Of a DNA stretch of 64,000 nucleotides, positions 12,466-23,690 are shown piece by piece. Numbering within the stretch: position 1 is the first letter of the stretch; each line of letters starts with the position of its first letter. This DNA is from Streblospio benedicti (Eukaryota > Annelida > Polychaeta > Spionida > Spionidae), in NCBI GenBank assembly GCA_019095985.1, contig CM032666.1, positions 1,431,657 to 1,495,656 of the forward strand, given 5' to 3'. A program made the translations under genes and the position numbers. The notes beneath the pieces are model-generated. The model saw only the letters and a list, made by a program, of their open reading frames with translations, was not told where the DNA came from and did not search any database.

Positions 12466-13738
12466 GTGCACTTGAGACTGCAATCTTCTCACCATCACTT
12501 ACAAGGAGCGAACACTGAATTCTCTCACCAACCTTCGCAAACACGCAATCGCCCCATGTTATTCTTTAATACACTTACATATATATTATTCTTTCAATGA
12601 CAAACGATAAGTCACTTTCATGAACATGTGATGAAAACTGATTTTCCACTTGGCATTGAATTCTGAATGTCAGGAATCAGATGAGATTTTTATATCTGTA
12701 ACACATTGTAATAAAAGTGTATATACAAGGTTATATCAATAGTTCTGTCTCGTAAAATGATCATTGAAATTAAAGTGTTTGGATTCAAAAGGCTAAGAGA
12801 ACGGATGGCTTCCGCGCATAAATCGATTTCAGTGACTACACTAAATTAACGTGATTATAGCTGAACAATTGTGGCATGAAACAAACTATAATGGTTGGTA
12901 AAGTGTGAGAATTGAGAGGAACTTGTGGATGGAGGGAAGTGTGTGTGTGGTGGGTGGGTGGGGGGGCTGGAGAGAGATAGGACGTGCCACGTGGGACGCA
13001 AAAACAGCAAACACACGCATTGATATGTACTTGTAGTTGGACTGGGTGATATGGACAGTTTTGCTGTGGGTAAATCATGTGTTTGGTGAATCAAATAGAT
13101 AAAGTGAATGAGTACCGTGGTCGTGGGAGGGAAGTGAATGTGGGGAGCTTCTGTTGCTGCTACACGGCGCTATTTTTACCTCTCCGTCGCTGCCCATACA
13201 GGTGGTCCCAACATAACAGTTACTGGTGCCGTCTGCTAGTGGATTGGTGGTACCAATAGAATAGTCACTTATGGTACAGCCCGGTGCAAGGAAACAGTCA
13301 GTCATCCCCTCGGCTACAGCCCGGTACAAGGCAATGGTGAGTAGATTTATTCAGGAAAACGAGTACAATCAGAATATACAGGGAATATAAAATCACATAT
13401 CATCAAATACTGTCACTTGAATGACACAAGAAAGCCCACACAAAGTACCGCTGATTTACAGTGTGGTCCTACACTGCTACAGTCCAGAATCAGGTCTATT
13501 GAGCGCAACGCAAGCCTGATTCTTGTAAAATTAGTAGAAGTAAATCAGACATGACTTTACATATGAAAAAAAGACTAGAACATGTACCACTTTCACCAAT
13601 GTAAGGCCGACTTGATAAAAAAAATGTGTGTGAACTTTGGGACATTCCTGCATGACAAGTATCGGCAGAGTCAACACAGACAACACTCGGTGCACCTTTC
13701 TCAGTTCATCAGACACAAAACGCATCAAAGTCGGCAAG
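12466..13738. other. Noncoding stretch before gap
   Basis: Contains a GT/GGGT-rich run at 12939-12968 and a short direct repeat, TACAGCCCGGTGCAAGG near 13275 and TACAGCCCGGTACAAGG near 13315. A CATACAGGTG decamer lies at about 13195. No gene recognised. Confidence 0.5.
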
Positions 13739-13838
13739 NNNNNNNNNNNNNNNNNNNNNNNNNNNNNNNNNNNNNNNNNNNNNNNNNNNNNNNNNNNNNN
13801 NNNNNNNNNNNNNNNNNNNNNNNNNNNNNNNNNNNNNN
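13739..13838. other. Assembly gap (100 N)
   Basis: 100 N immediately left of the transposon's inverted repeat. Repetitive terminal sequence is the likely reason assembly broke here. Confidence 0.97.
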
Positions 13839-13901
13839 GTCTACAATATGGTTTTGAGGGTTAAGCAATCCATTGATAGCATCACAACTATTGTAAAATG
13901 A
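13839..13901 (+). repeat. Left terminal inverted repeat of transposon
   Basis: Starts GTCTACAATATGGTTTTGAG directly after the gap and ends TTGTAAAATGA. It pairs with 16678-16740. Its outer side is lost in the N run. Confidence 0.9.
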
Positions 13902-14191
13902 ATACAACCTGATTAATTACTCCATATAGATACTATTTGGCGGACAAAATAAGGAAACTATAGATGATAGAATGTACAACGTTTTATTGTGGTGTTTAGT
14001 GTTAAGGTATTTAATAATTGAACCTTTGCATGTACGAATGTGTAAATCAGTCACAATCACAAAAGAATAAACTAATATTTCAACATAATTGCAAACATTA
14101 ATTCATCAGCATTAACACAAATATTTTCATAGACAAAAATGCCTTCTCAAACCACTTAAAACCATATCTAATTGCCAATGAAAAATGTTAT

Positions 14192-16567
14192 TCAGTCAGT
14201 ATCACTTTGTTGTTCTACATCTTCTGCATTGCAACAATCATCATTGCATCCACAGATGACCATGCATGGGCGTCCCTGTTTGCGGCAGCGACACTTCTTT
14301 GTGCTACATGGCAAGATCGCTTTGCATGAACACTTAACAATGTCCAAGACCTGAGGTGCCGCATAGGGCTGGGACATCCATGAGATAGTAATATCGTTTC
14401 CATTCACACTCCATCCATTGCCATGTGGGGATGGAACATTCATCTCCCTCATCAATGCCCTCTTCCACACAGCAGTTTGATAATTTGCCCGTTTGATATG
14501 AAGAACCACACTATCATGGCATGGTGGTAGCTTCGTCACATCTGTGGTCTGACGGTTCCATTTTGCACAGCGTACTTGATTGGTGTTGGTAAATTGTCCA
14601 AAATTGTAAAGCTGGCAAACTGATCTTTCTACTTCTTTCAATGTTTGATTATCTGGCTCAAATCTATCTCCCAACCTCTTCATTGCTGTACAAAATTCCT
14701 CATTCTCCATCAGTTTCCACGCAGCTTTTTTGACATGTCCAGCAAACTTACTTGTGGAATCACATTCAGATAATGCATGCATACCTAGTAGCCCATCACA
14801 AACACTTTCACCCAATCTGTTAGTGATGCTTAAGACATCAATGTATGCCCAAACTTTGTTCTTTTATGTTCTAAACAGCAGTGGGAGATAATGCCTAGAA
14901 GAGAATGCTGTAGCGAGCACAAGGACGTCCGTATCTGGGGATCGAAGCAAGATAGGTGCATGAGTTTGGTTTGTATTCTTCATTGTAGCTCCATACACTT
15001 TTGGCTGAACAATGATTCCATTGGTACAGTGAGTGGTACCATAGCCAGATGATGTCTCTTCACTAAAATCATTATTATCAAACACAAATGATATTGGTAC
15101 ATGTCTGACAATGTTTGCAGGGAGTCTTTCACCCCCTTCATGCTGGCGCAGTTGACCCATGGCTGCATCAATTTCTCGCAGCTTGGATGATGATACAGTG
15201 TGACTATAGCCATTAAGCATTCCAATTAGATCAGTCCTACCAGTGCCTTTGCAAATGGTCATTGCAAGTGATACATGCTTTGATGTTAGCACACGTCCGT
15301 TCCTAGCAGCATACAAAATGTCTTGACAAAATGACAAGATTCTAGTTTCTTCTCCCTCATCAACATCAACATAATCTTCATTGTATTCCCCACCACCTGA
15401 TAGAATCCAAGCAATCAAGTTGAAAAGCACGGGTGGTATCATTGCTTTAGCTTGAACACGAGTACACTGATCTGGTGTAGGTGGCCATTCCATCTTATTT
15501 ATGTCCTTAAGCTGATGGTGAATGTGCATTGATAACAAATATGCATTGTGCATCTGTCCTTGCTCATCACTTGTACCGAGGATGTCATGTTCAATTTGCT
15601 CTTCATGAAGTTCAAATTTCAGAACCTTATAATCACTGACTAATTGTCCAACATCAAGTCCTGCGGCAAAAATAAGTTGGGGTGCATTCTTCTGGGGTTG
15701 ATTTTGAAATACAAGTGTGTCATTGAAATGTTTCACAAGATGATACTTGAGGGTTCTAAGTAAATTTGAATGGAGCTCTGGTTCTACATGATGTTTGCGT
15801 AGTCTTGCAGCATACAAACTACGGACCATACCCATGTCCCATAAAACACCATCATCAATAACATTTTCTTGTATTAGACCAATAATGTCACCAAATGCTT
15901 GGTCTTTACCACTTGGTTCACTGTTTGTTTCATTCTTACATGGTTCTCTGATGTACTTGTTATAACATGAATCATGTTTCAATATATCTCCAGCAATAGC
16001 ATCATGACCACCCCTAGCACCACCAGCTAACTGGCAAAGAATTCGCTTATCTTGCTTCTTTTCTGCTGTTTCTTTTAGCTTTCTAACTGTACTTTCAAGT
16101 GTAAATGGCTTTGCAGGAATTTGTCGACGACGATCATTCAGATCCTTAACAAAATCTTCTTGACAGAATATGCATTTCCCTATATCAGTATGTGGTGCTG
16201 AAGATCGTGTAATTCTTTTTTCAGGGGAACACACTTTATCTTCTGATGTTGAACTTGCAGATCGTTTTCTTGCTGCTGCCAGTATACCCTTTTCTAACGT
16301 GTAAGATTTGTAACAGTTTGTATGCCTAACTAAAGCTGATAACTGGAATGGTAGAGCAATAGATCCTTCTATGTAAGGCTTAAGATTGGTGTAAACTTGG
16401 TCTCTTCGTCTCTTTGCAGCATCACAAAATTTAATCCAAGCTTCTTCTGTGAACTTTTTCTCTTTCCCTGGTGTGGAACTGTACAAAATGTACCCATTTA
16501 GATGTATATATTTACTACAGACATACATCATGTAATCATGGAAATAATAAATGGATTGATGTGACAA
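14192..16567 (-). pseudogene. Transposon protein: XPG/PIN-like plus CXC domain, one in-frame stop
   Basis: The minus-strand frame is open from about 16567 to 14192 (about 790 codons) except for one in-frame TAA at 14864-14866; no frame change is needed across it. The first ATG is at 16531. Visible parts in order: N-terminal basic region, a cysteine/histidine cluster (CIFCQ, then HDSCYNKY) near residues 145-230, FVFDNNDFSEETSSGYGTTH near 510, RSPDTDVLVLA just before the stop (acidic motif like XPG/FEN nucleases), then LLGMHALSECDSTSKFAG and a C-terminal CXC cluster (CSCK, then KKCRCRKQGRPC, then CGC). Relatives as I remember them have HALTGCDSTS, so the E in HALSECD may be a second defect. This is a multicopy invertebrate protein type, inferred to be the element's own transposition gene. 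The single stop suggests recent inactivation or a sequencing error. Confidence 0.8.
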
Positions 16568-16677
16568 AACACCATGCTCTTTTCAACGGTGCTATCAGAG
16601 AGAAGTGAACTGAGGGTTAGGCTAAACTTGCATGACTTTGTCCATCAATTGGTATTGTTGAGAAACCAACGAGGTAA

Positions 16678-17000
16678 TCATTTTACAATAGTTTTGATAT
16701 TGCAAATGGATTGCTCAACCCTCAAAACCATATTGTAGACACCAAAATGATAGTGCTATGTACTAAAATGACCGAGATATGTATGATTTCGTCATAGAAA
16801 TGGCGGCCATATTGAATAATTAATGAGGTATCCATTCCACATTAATTTTGATATCAAAAATGGATTGCTTGACCCCAAAAACCCTATCCTAGACACCAAA
16901 ATGATAGTTCTACCTTCTACAGTTAGTGAGCACTGGCTGATTTTATGATTTTGAAATCGAAATGGCGGCCATTTTGAAAAATGTCGATTTTGACCTCTTT
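16678..17000. repeat. Right TIR and subterminal direct repeats
   Basis: The TIR (16678-16740) is followed by a second version of the same sequence at about 16840-16900, 154 bases away, with ACACCAAAATGATAGT in both. GAAATGGCGGCCAT also occurs twice, 162 bases apart. Tandem subterminal repeats of this kind are common transposase-binding regions; that function is inferred. Confidence 0.8.
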
Positions 17001-17129
17001 CGGACACTTCTACCGAGGGTTACCCCGGCTAATCTTTTTTCTTTTGTAAATACCTATAAAATGAGACCAAGAAACATAATATGCCAGATTTCGCCACGAA
17101 CTTTTTTTTAAGCCTCCTATGGAAAATGG

Positions 17130-17340
17130 ACAAAAATGGTCTTATTACAGAGGTGGTCTCTATGGAGATGTGGTCTCGTAATCAGGGTTTTGTGGATTAT
17201 AAACAATTGTCTCATTACAGAGGTGGTCGTATAATGAAGTTTCGTTCTATAGTAGAGTTATGGAGGGTTGTGTCTTATTACCCAAATTGTATTTTTATAG
17301 AGATGGTTTTAATTGGAGTTTACGTTGTACAACTTTTGGT
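17130..17340 (+). repeat. 17-base module cluster
   Basis: Successive modules TCTTATTACAGAGGTGGTC, TCTCATTACAGAGGTGGTC and a GGAGG-type joint. It resembles a CAGT-type element without clear ends, next to the transposon's right flank. Confidence 0.7.
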
Positions 17341-17344
17341 GTGA

Positions 17345-18370
17345 TCTTTTATTGACTGAAGCACCTTTAACTGCGTCTTGTTAACCATGAAGATGTTCCC
17401 CGGTGTCAGGAAGCATTCATTTCAGTTTTTACCTTCATTTATTGTTAGTTAGTGCAAAACGCTCATAATTTAACTTACATTCAACAGACATTCAGTTAAA
17501 ACTTGCCGCCGTCGCAAGTTAAAAAGTGTGTTGACAAGAAGCTCTAAAGCAAACATTTGAACGGACCATTTGACACTGTTATCGCACTGCTAATATTGGC
17601 TATATTTAGCTGGCACATACTTTTTTTCTTCCTGTCGTAGGTGGAAACCGAGAAGGTGAAGGTCGCACTGAGGTCAGGGATGACGTACTGTACAACCTCT
17701 ATGTTGACCCCTCAGGTGGTCTCATTACAGAGGTGGTCTGGCCAGGGAGGTTTCCCGAAGTAACTGCGGAAAACGGTCTACACAGAGAAGTGATCGCCTT
17801 ATAATGTAGAAACCGTCTATTAAGACAGCAGCTGGCCTCATGTGGTGTCAATAGAAAGCTGCAAACGCCACCACCACACGGCCACCTGTTTCTGGTCAGT
17901 TTTTTTTACGTTTCCTGTAAGTCTTCAAATCAGGTCGCGAACCACAGAAAAAGGTGTAGCATTTAAATATCCCAGTTTTACTATACAGCCTCAGATCATT
18001 AGTGTTTGAGTTCAAAAGCTATGGTGGTCAGTGTTTTATTGACATGTCTTCACCTCTGATGTTTCAGATGTTTAACATCTCATTAAAATCAGGTTGCAAA
18101 CTGCAGCAGACGTGTGCGATTTAAACCCCTCCATGTAAACTATGCACCAGCACAGAACAACACTATAAATACTGCATGTACAAGACTATGTAGGTTTTAG
18201 GTCTGAGCTGTGGGGACGTACGACGAAGCGTTTAAGTCCCCCCCTTTTCACCAGACCACCAACACCTACCAGTTCTGCCGCCGGACTTAACACAGCACAG
18301 ACTTGTGTATTGGTGTCGCTTCCCACAATGAGGACATTGTGCTTCATCGGGACAGTCAACCTTCAATAAA
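17345..18370. other. Noncoding stretch with scattered modules
   Basis: Module-like words lie at about 17710-17860 (TCTCATTACAGAGGTGGTC and its mirror). The remainder shows no gene, RNA or repeat that I recognise. Confidence 0.5.
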
Positions 18371-18475
18371 CACCACCTCCAAACACAGACCACCTCCACA
18401 CACAGACCACCTCCATACACAGACCACCCCCATACACAGACCACCTCCATACACAGACCACCTCTATAATACAAA
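18371..18475 (-). repeat. Tandem array of 17-base unit (about 6 copies)
   Basis: Head-to-tail copies of ACCACCTCCATACACAG, each 17 bases, with one or two changes per copy, ending in a normal CCTCTATAAT module. Reading frames here encode a repetitive peptide only because of the array. The unit is a variant of the dispersed module. Confidence 0.9.
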
Positions 18476-19404
18476 ACCATGTCTACCAAACCTCCATTAA
18501 GAGACCGCTGTGAATCTCAAAAGCAAGACCACCTCTAACGATACCTATAGCCCCCGGCAGGTCCTAATAGAGAGGCTGCTGCCTGGGGCTGTGGAAGCGT
18601 GGGCCTCGAATAACACACCTGACCCGTCATGGGTAATATATCACACACCTTTTCTCTATGCCGCAAAACAGTGCGTGTTAACACAATTCATCCGGCCAAG
18701 TTCAAAAGATATATTGTAACTATATGTTCAATGTTGTACTATTAGCCATGGTTGAAGGCCATGTTATGATATAGCACCTTTTTTCTATTCTACAAAACAG
18801 AGCGGTCTTATCACAATTCATTCTGTAACAGAGGAGAAGGTCAACATATTTATCGGAACGTTCAATGTTACACTGTTAACCACTGTTTGACTTAGGGATG
18901 GCTAATTTATCATATTTAATTAAGTCATTAGGCTTATGAAAAACGCAATATGTTATTTTTCTACTCTGCAAAATGGTGCTGTCTTTGTATAGGCGCAAGA
19001 AGTTTTTATTTCTTTTTTACAAGAATTAATGTTTTATTTTCTGTGCCCAAGACTTTATTGAAGTCGCACCATGAGAATTGCATGTGCAGAGTTGAAAGTA
19101 GCAGCCATAAACAAGAATAATAACTAAATTCATACGTTTTAAAATATATAAAATCTGAAGTGCCCATGCAATAGCCCTGGTTTTCATAATGGTTATAATT
19201 GGTGTCAAGGATCAACTTTAAAGAATTGAAAAAAGGAAAAAAAGGAAGGAAAATGACCCAAAATTACAGCGAGTCAGCACATAAAGTTTATTATTTATGG
19301 TGAGATTATCCCCCATGGAAAGTACCTGACCATTTGCGATGAGGGCTGTGAAACTGTATGTCACATCATGGGGCAATAGTCAGTAAAACACGTATTCGGT
19401 GAAA
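18476..19404. other. AT-rich noncoding stretch
   Basis: One module cluster tails off at about 18490-18565. A loosely repeated segment begins CTATGCCGCAAAACAG (18658) and CTATTCTACAAAACAG (18785). No gene seen. Confidence 0.45.
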
Positions 19405-19635
19405 TAAGGTCATTCATTGGGGTAAGGCACTGGCTTTAGGACAAAAATGTTCACCTCCCTAGCCAAAAGCATCTATGGTAAATGGTAGCTGGTAAAGGGG
19501 TGGTCTCTTCATGTATTGGCCCAAATAAGCCCATTCGGTGGGGGTGATGCACTGACTTTAGGACAAGAATTACCACTTCTTCAAGCAAAGCCCTTCCCTG
19601 ATAGACAGTGATAAGTCTCTTCATGCAGGTGAGAA
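19405..19635 (+). repeat. Imperfect direct repeat of about 115 bases, two copies
   Basis: Both halves run CATTCGGTG-like, GCACTGRCTTTAGGACAA, then TCTCTTCATG. The second half includes GATAGACAGT, a near match to the recurrent TCTGTCTATC motif. Unknown class. Confidence 0.65.
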
Positions 19636-19751
19636 CCCCTGAGGTGTGATGGTCTCACCCAGACAGACTGTCCAGTTACCCAGCCCCGGTCAAGGCCGTT
19701 AGGGCCATAAAAAGTCAGTGTGCCGGCCTGATAGAGCTGTCAATCAGCATA

Positions 19752-19888
19752 CAGAACAACCTTCTGTTAAAGACCACCTCTATAATGATACCGTTTTCCG
19801 CAGTCTCAAACCTCTATAAAGAGACCAGCTCTGTATTGAGAGTACTTGGTGCCACTGTCTGCATGGTCTTAATGGAGAGGTGTACGCT
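19752..19888. mobile_element. CAGT-type MITE, degenerate ends
   Basis: Starts CAGAACAACCTTCTG after TA, runs through AGACCACCTCTATAATGA and AAACCTCTATAAAGAGACC, and ends ATGGAGAGGTGTACGCTG. Module order matches other family members. Confidence 0.65.
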
Positions 19889-20803
19889 GTTTTAGTCCGT
19901 ATTGGGCCTAGAATCAGCGTTAATGTTAAATCAGCGTTTATGTAAAGTGCAGAACGAGCTGCCCATTGACCATAAATGGGTTGATAAAGTGATTGACAAG
20001 CTGCGACGTGGTAGAAAGTGACCATAAATGACCACCGGTCAAAGCGTTTATGACGACCAAGGTGTTTGAAGATTCATTGAGATAGGCCACTAGTGAGGCG
20101 ATTAACACTTGTACCATTAGAGCCGCTCTGTGCTGCTGTGACCCAGTAATGGACAAGGCATTTGTCATTAGGTTAATGAGGCAATAGGAGCGTGTCCCAT
20201 GTTGGCTGTGGATGTGAACTGCAGGACGTGAAGGCTTTAGGGACCGTTCATTATTTATGTGGAGAGGGCAGAGGATTTTCTGAAAATTTCTCTACAAATT
20301 CGGAGACCCCCCCTCTTTTTTTTTTCCATGTACAAGGTTGATGGCCTGCCCTCAATTTCCATGTACAAAGTTCCCCCCCTTTAATTTCCTCCTCATAAAT
20401 AATGAGCGGTCCCTTATTAGCTCCTGTGGGAAATAACCCAGTTTCCTATTAAACTCTTGCTGGCGTGGATAGTTCTATGTCGTCATGATTTGCGAGTACA
20501 AAGTTTTGAACCTGGGAACCGTATATGGGAAGTCACTATGAATTAGGTTGGTACATTAGTGACAGTGCGTGGAAATTGTAATGATACCATCACCCCGAGC
20601 AGCGAGCTGTTATAAGGTTACACGGCTGAACCGTTGTCTGTGTAACCACCAGCAAACAAGTAAATTATTGTATGGGTTACATCCATGGTTACTTATACAT
20701 TTTTTGCTATTTTATGGTCTGAATGTAGTGGCGGGCGTTTACATGGTCGGGGTCCTTGGCCTGTTCTATACAGTACATACTTTGTGATCTCGAAGTCTAC
20801 AGT
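19889..20803. other. Noncoding stretch
   Basis: There are CT and T runs near 20310-20330. No supported gene. The pseudogene's 3' side begins about 20804. Confidence 0.45.
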
Positions 20804-22435
20804 CTACACACCCTGAAATATTTTGAAACTGCTCACAACATTACAATTGAGCATCCCCGGACCCACAGCTATAGTGAACTGATCTTCACCAACAGCAATG
20901 TTGTCTATCACCTGTTCCTCTGGTATCCCGAGCTGCTGCGTGCCCAGTTTGGTGACCAACTGACCACTCCACGAGTATACAGTTACATTGATCGGGTGGT
21001 CTGATACCACATACAGGTGGCGCCGGTTACATGCGATGGCATGTTCATTACAAGGCTCAAACTGTAGTCATGGGTGTGGTGTGGTGGCCATCATGGTCGT
21101 ATATACACAGGCTTTTACTGTCCCCAGTCACCACAGCTGTACCCTGTGGGTCTGGATGTCTGCAGATGGATGCTCCGAACCGCCTGAGCCCGGCTGGTGG
21201 TGTGAGCGTCTGTAGCAGCTACTTCTGCTCCAGGTCGTAGATCCGGATGGTGTCATTCTTATAAAACACCACCGAGTGGGTGCTCTCTGCACCAATGATG
21301 TAGCCGTAGTCTTCCTGAATGGTGGAGACCAACTCCAGCTGGGAGTTTAGTATGTAACTTGGACCTTCATACGATAACCTTAACATTACATTGTTATTGT
21401 ACAGAATGTATTTTGCGCACCATAAACATATGTAATTGTTCATGATAAAGTTCATGAACCATCCTTTTGTATTATGAGGCAATGTACCTTGTTTTAACAC
21501 AATAATTTGATTACCATTGAATGTAACCTTTTTGATAATAGATTGACCGTCAAAACACACAACAGCCTCATTAGAGGTCAACCCAACTCTCCAGTTACAA
21601 CCAGGTTCCATGGGTAAGTCTGACAACAGTAGAAATCCTCGCAACTTTCTAGTTGGCTTCCTTCCATCAGATTTGGGTACGGCAGTGTATTTGTACATGT
21701 CCTGAATGGTAAATGGAAAATTATTCACATCTGGCAGCTTGAGTGTAGATTCGGTGAGGCTTCCTAAATCAACAGTAAAATCACCAGTGATCGTCCCAAC
21801 ATCATCTTACCAGAACTTTGTAAGCCAAACTGCAGACCTTTTGAAACTGGTGACATAACTCTGTGATTGATCTAGAAAACATTGTCTCTGTTTCAAATCT
21901 CCCTACTTCCTCTTCTGTAAATCATTTTTTTTCTAACGACTGCTGCAATTCTTGTAGATCACTTGTGTACATGAATAGGAGAATCTGAGCATGTAAATTT
22001 CACCGTACACCTTGGAGATAGTGGCAGCGGTGTTCTAGTACCATCTATCTGCCTCCTGAGGCGTCTTGGCACGCTTGGACTTGGCCTCTTTCATCAGAGA
22101 ATCTCTGGACATGACCAGTTCTTCCAGCAATGGTTCTGTCCTTTGTTTGCCTTATACGGTCATGTGTGTGGCCAGTTCAACAGCATCTTTGTGCTGTGTG
22201 CTGTATGTGGTGAGCACATCTCTCAAGTTGCGTATATTGTGTGTTTTGTGAGGACCTTCACTCAGAGACACAATGCAGTCAGCACACAGCGATTCTCTGC
22301 AGTCATCACAGTATAAGTCGCACTTTTCTCTTGGATGCAAACCACAAAGGATTGACCTTGGTTCTTCAACACCATCTCTATAATAAGATGATTCCTCTCC
22401 AAATCTCCACAACGCAAGACATGCTCCTGTATGAA
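20804..22435 (-). pseudogene. B-box/TRIM-like gene with propeller-like C-terminus, broken
   Basis: Reading on the minus strand from 22435 downward gives a B-box zinc-binding domain at about 22160-22350 (CGLHPREKCDLYC, DDCRESLCADC, then H and H in GPHKTHNI), a charged helical segment (EELVMSRDSLMKEAKSKRAK) at about 22050-22150, an ITELCHQFQKVCSLAYKVLV segment near 21830, and from about 21780 a beta-rich region with repeated VxxYD-like strands (RIYDLEQK, SLCIYDHDG, VTVYSWSGQL) to about 20804. At least five interruptions separate these parts: stops after HMTV and DRW, a frame change near 21800, a stop after YDLEQK and a frame change near 21060. No intron boundary is needed, so it is a single-exon or processed copy. 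The RING that would precede a TRIM B-box is absent. It is a host-type gene relic; family membership is inferred from domain order. Confidence 0.75.
22372..22430 (+). repeat. Module repeat fused to the B-box 5' end
   Basis: ACCATCTCTATAATAAGA followed by a CCAAATCTCCACAA block matches the dispersed element (ACCTCTATAATAAGACC and CCAAACCTCCATAA). On the minus strand the same bases read in frame straight into the B-box, so the pseudogene's homology begins at the edge of a repeat copy. Confidence 0.7.
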
Positions 22436-22527
22436 GGTTGTTTTGGTCTTCTATTTAAGCAGTTCCTGTATGCGTCTAATGAGGCAGTTTGATCGGGGAC
22501 TTAAACAAGGACACAATTAATGGCAGT

Positions 22528-22720
22528 ACAGTAAAACCGCCAAATAGGACAACCTCTTTAAAGAAACAATCTCTATAATGAAACCTTTTCTCGTGATCAA
22601 TACCTTTGTACAGAGACCACTGTAAAGTTTCCTGAAGAGACCACCTCTGTGGTGAGACCACTTGAGGCCAGGTCCCGGGTCAACAGAGGCCTGGGGACGG
22701 GTGGTCCTATCAGAGACTTT
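22528..22720. mobile_element. CAGT-type element (module cluster)
   Basis: Starts with a TACAGTAAAACCGCC-like end, then ACAACCTCTTTAAAGA, AGAGACCACCTCTGTGGTG and a GGCCAGGTCCC joint. The right end is unclear. It lies 90 bases upstream of the TRIM-like pseudogene. Confidence 0.65.
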
Positions 22721-23559
22721 TTTTGTGTGTCCTGCCAGACCTTGTGACCACCTTGTACATACAAGTCACTCAGTACATGATAATTAGGTTAATAAAGGAT
22801 GTCTGAATGTCACGCAAAATGCTAAATACCCGATACAGGAAGGCTAGAAGAGGTCAACAATTCACGTAGTTTTTCACCTTTTCACTCCAAGTACAGTTTT
22901 TTGTAGTTGAAGTGCTTGGAAGCTGGAAAAGTTGGCTGGATGGCCCCAACTGGTTGTCATCGCCGTTCTTTATAGTAGTTTTGTATTAAAATAATCTGTG
23001 GACTGACCTAAAGTGATCTCATAGACAGGTGGTCTGACTATGTATGGAGATCCATGATGGTCTTTTTTTAGAACTGGAACAAATTATAACTATACCTCTA
23101 AATGCAGTTTTCCCAAGTGGTCTCAATAGATAGGTGGTCAATCCAAGCTTTCATTAAATGCCAAGATCATGTATATCAGATGAGTAGTTATGTTGCTACA
23201 TACAATTATGTGATGGGTTCTCTAACCCCCCAAATTAGCTATGTTACCATGGAAACCACCACACAGAAAAAAACTGCACCACTTTTCAGTTCGGCATCCT
23301 CACTTTCTGTAAAGGCCGATAGTTACTCTACAACATGGTATCGTTGGAATTTATCTAAATTCCGGATGGAGCAAAAAAATGGTGGCACAGGGGTCCCGCC
23401 ATCCTACCAGTGGGAATACGTATAAATGAGAAAGCACTTTAGTGATGTGCCCCTGGGTGGGAAGATTGGGACCTGCAGAAAATTATCTTATGCGTGGTCT
23501 CGTTCTGGGGATGACTTAAATTAGATGATTTACCGTCGTACAAGATAATGAGTGTAGGA
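22721..23559. other. Noncoding stretch with weak modules
   Basis: Weak modules occur at about 23005-23150 (GGTGGTCTGACTATG, CAAGTGGTCTCAATAGATA). Apparent frames overlapping them are not supported as genes. Confidence 0.45.
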
Positions 23560-23690
23560 TTTGAGCACGAGATTGGAGGCTCTATCGTAGAATTTTGCAC
23601 GGTGATGTGTGATTGACACGAACGCAGTGAGTGTCAATCACACATCACCGTGCAAAATTCTACGATAGACCCGACAATCGAGTGCTCAAA
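23560..23690. repeat. Long near-perfect hairpin
   Basis: The arms 23560-23619 and 23631-23690 are inverted complements over 60 bases with five mismatches. The inner 39 base pairs are perfect and the loop is 11 bases (GAACGCAGTGA). Related sequence (TTTAGCACGGAGATTGACC, TTTTTGCACGGAATGATAG) occurs singly at 23996-24068. Confidence 0.95.

Larger units (their letters stand above)
13839..17000 (-). mobile_element. DNA transposon with 63-base TIRs and CXC-domain gene
   Basis: A 63-base sequence at 13839-13901 is the inverted complement of 16678-16740 with about seven mismatches. Between them lies one long minus-strand reading frame. Beyond the right TIR, related sequence recurs in direct orientation (TGGATTGCT at 16707 and 16861; AATGGCGGCCAT near 16799 and 16961), so the true right end is probably near 17000 or further. 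The matching left end would lie in the gap. The encoded protein combines an XPG/PIN-like DTDVLV motif with a C-terminal CXC cysteine cluster. From memory, XPG-like nucleases occur in some Academ-superfamily transposons, which makes that superfamily a candidate but not a proven assignment. Confidence 0.75.

Noticed and set aside
13582-13907. Frames spanning the N run
   Set aside because: They are open only because N codons are not stops.
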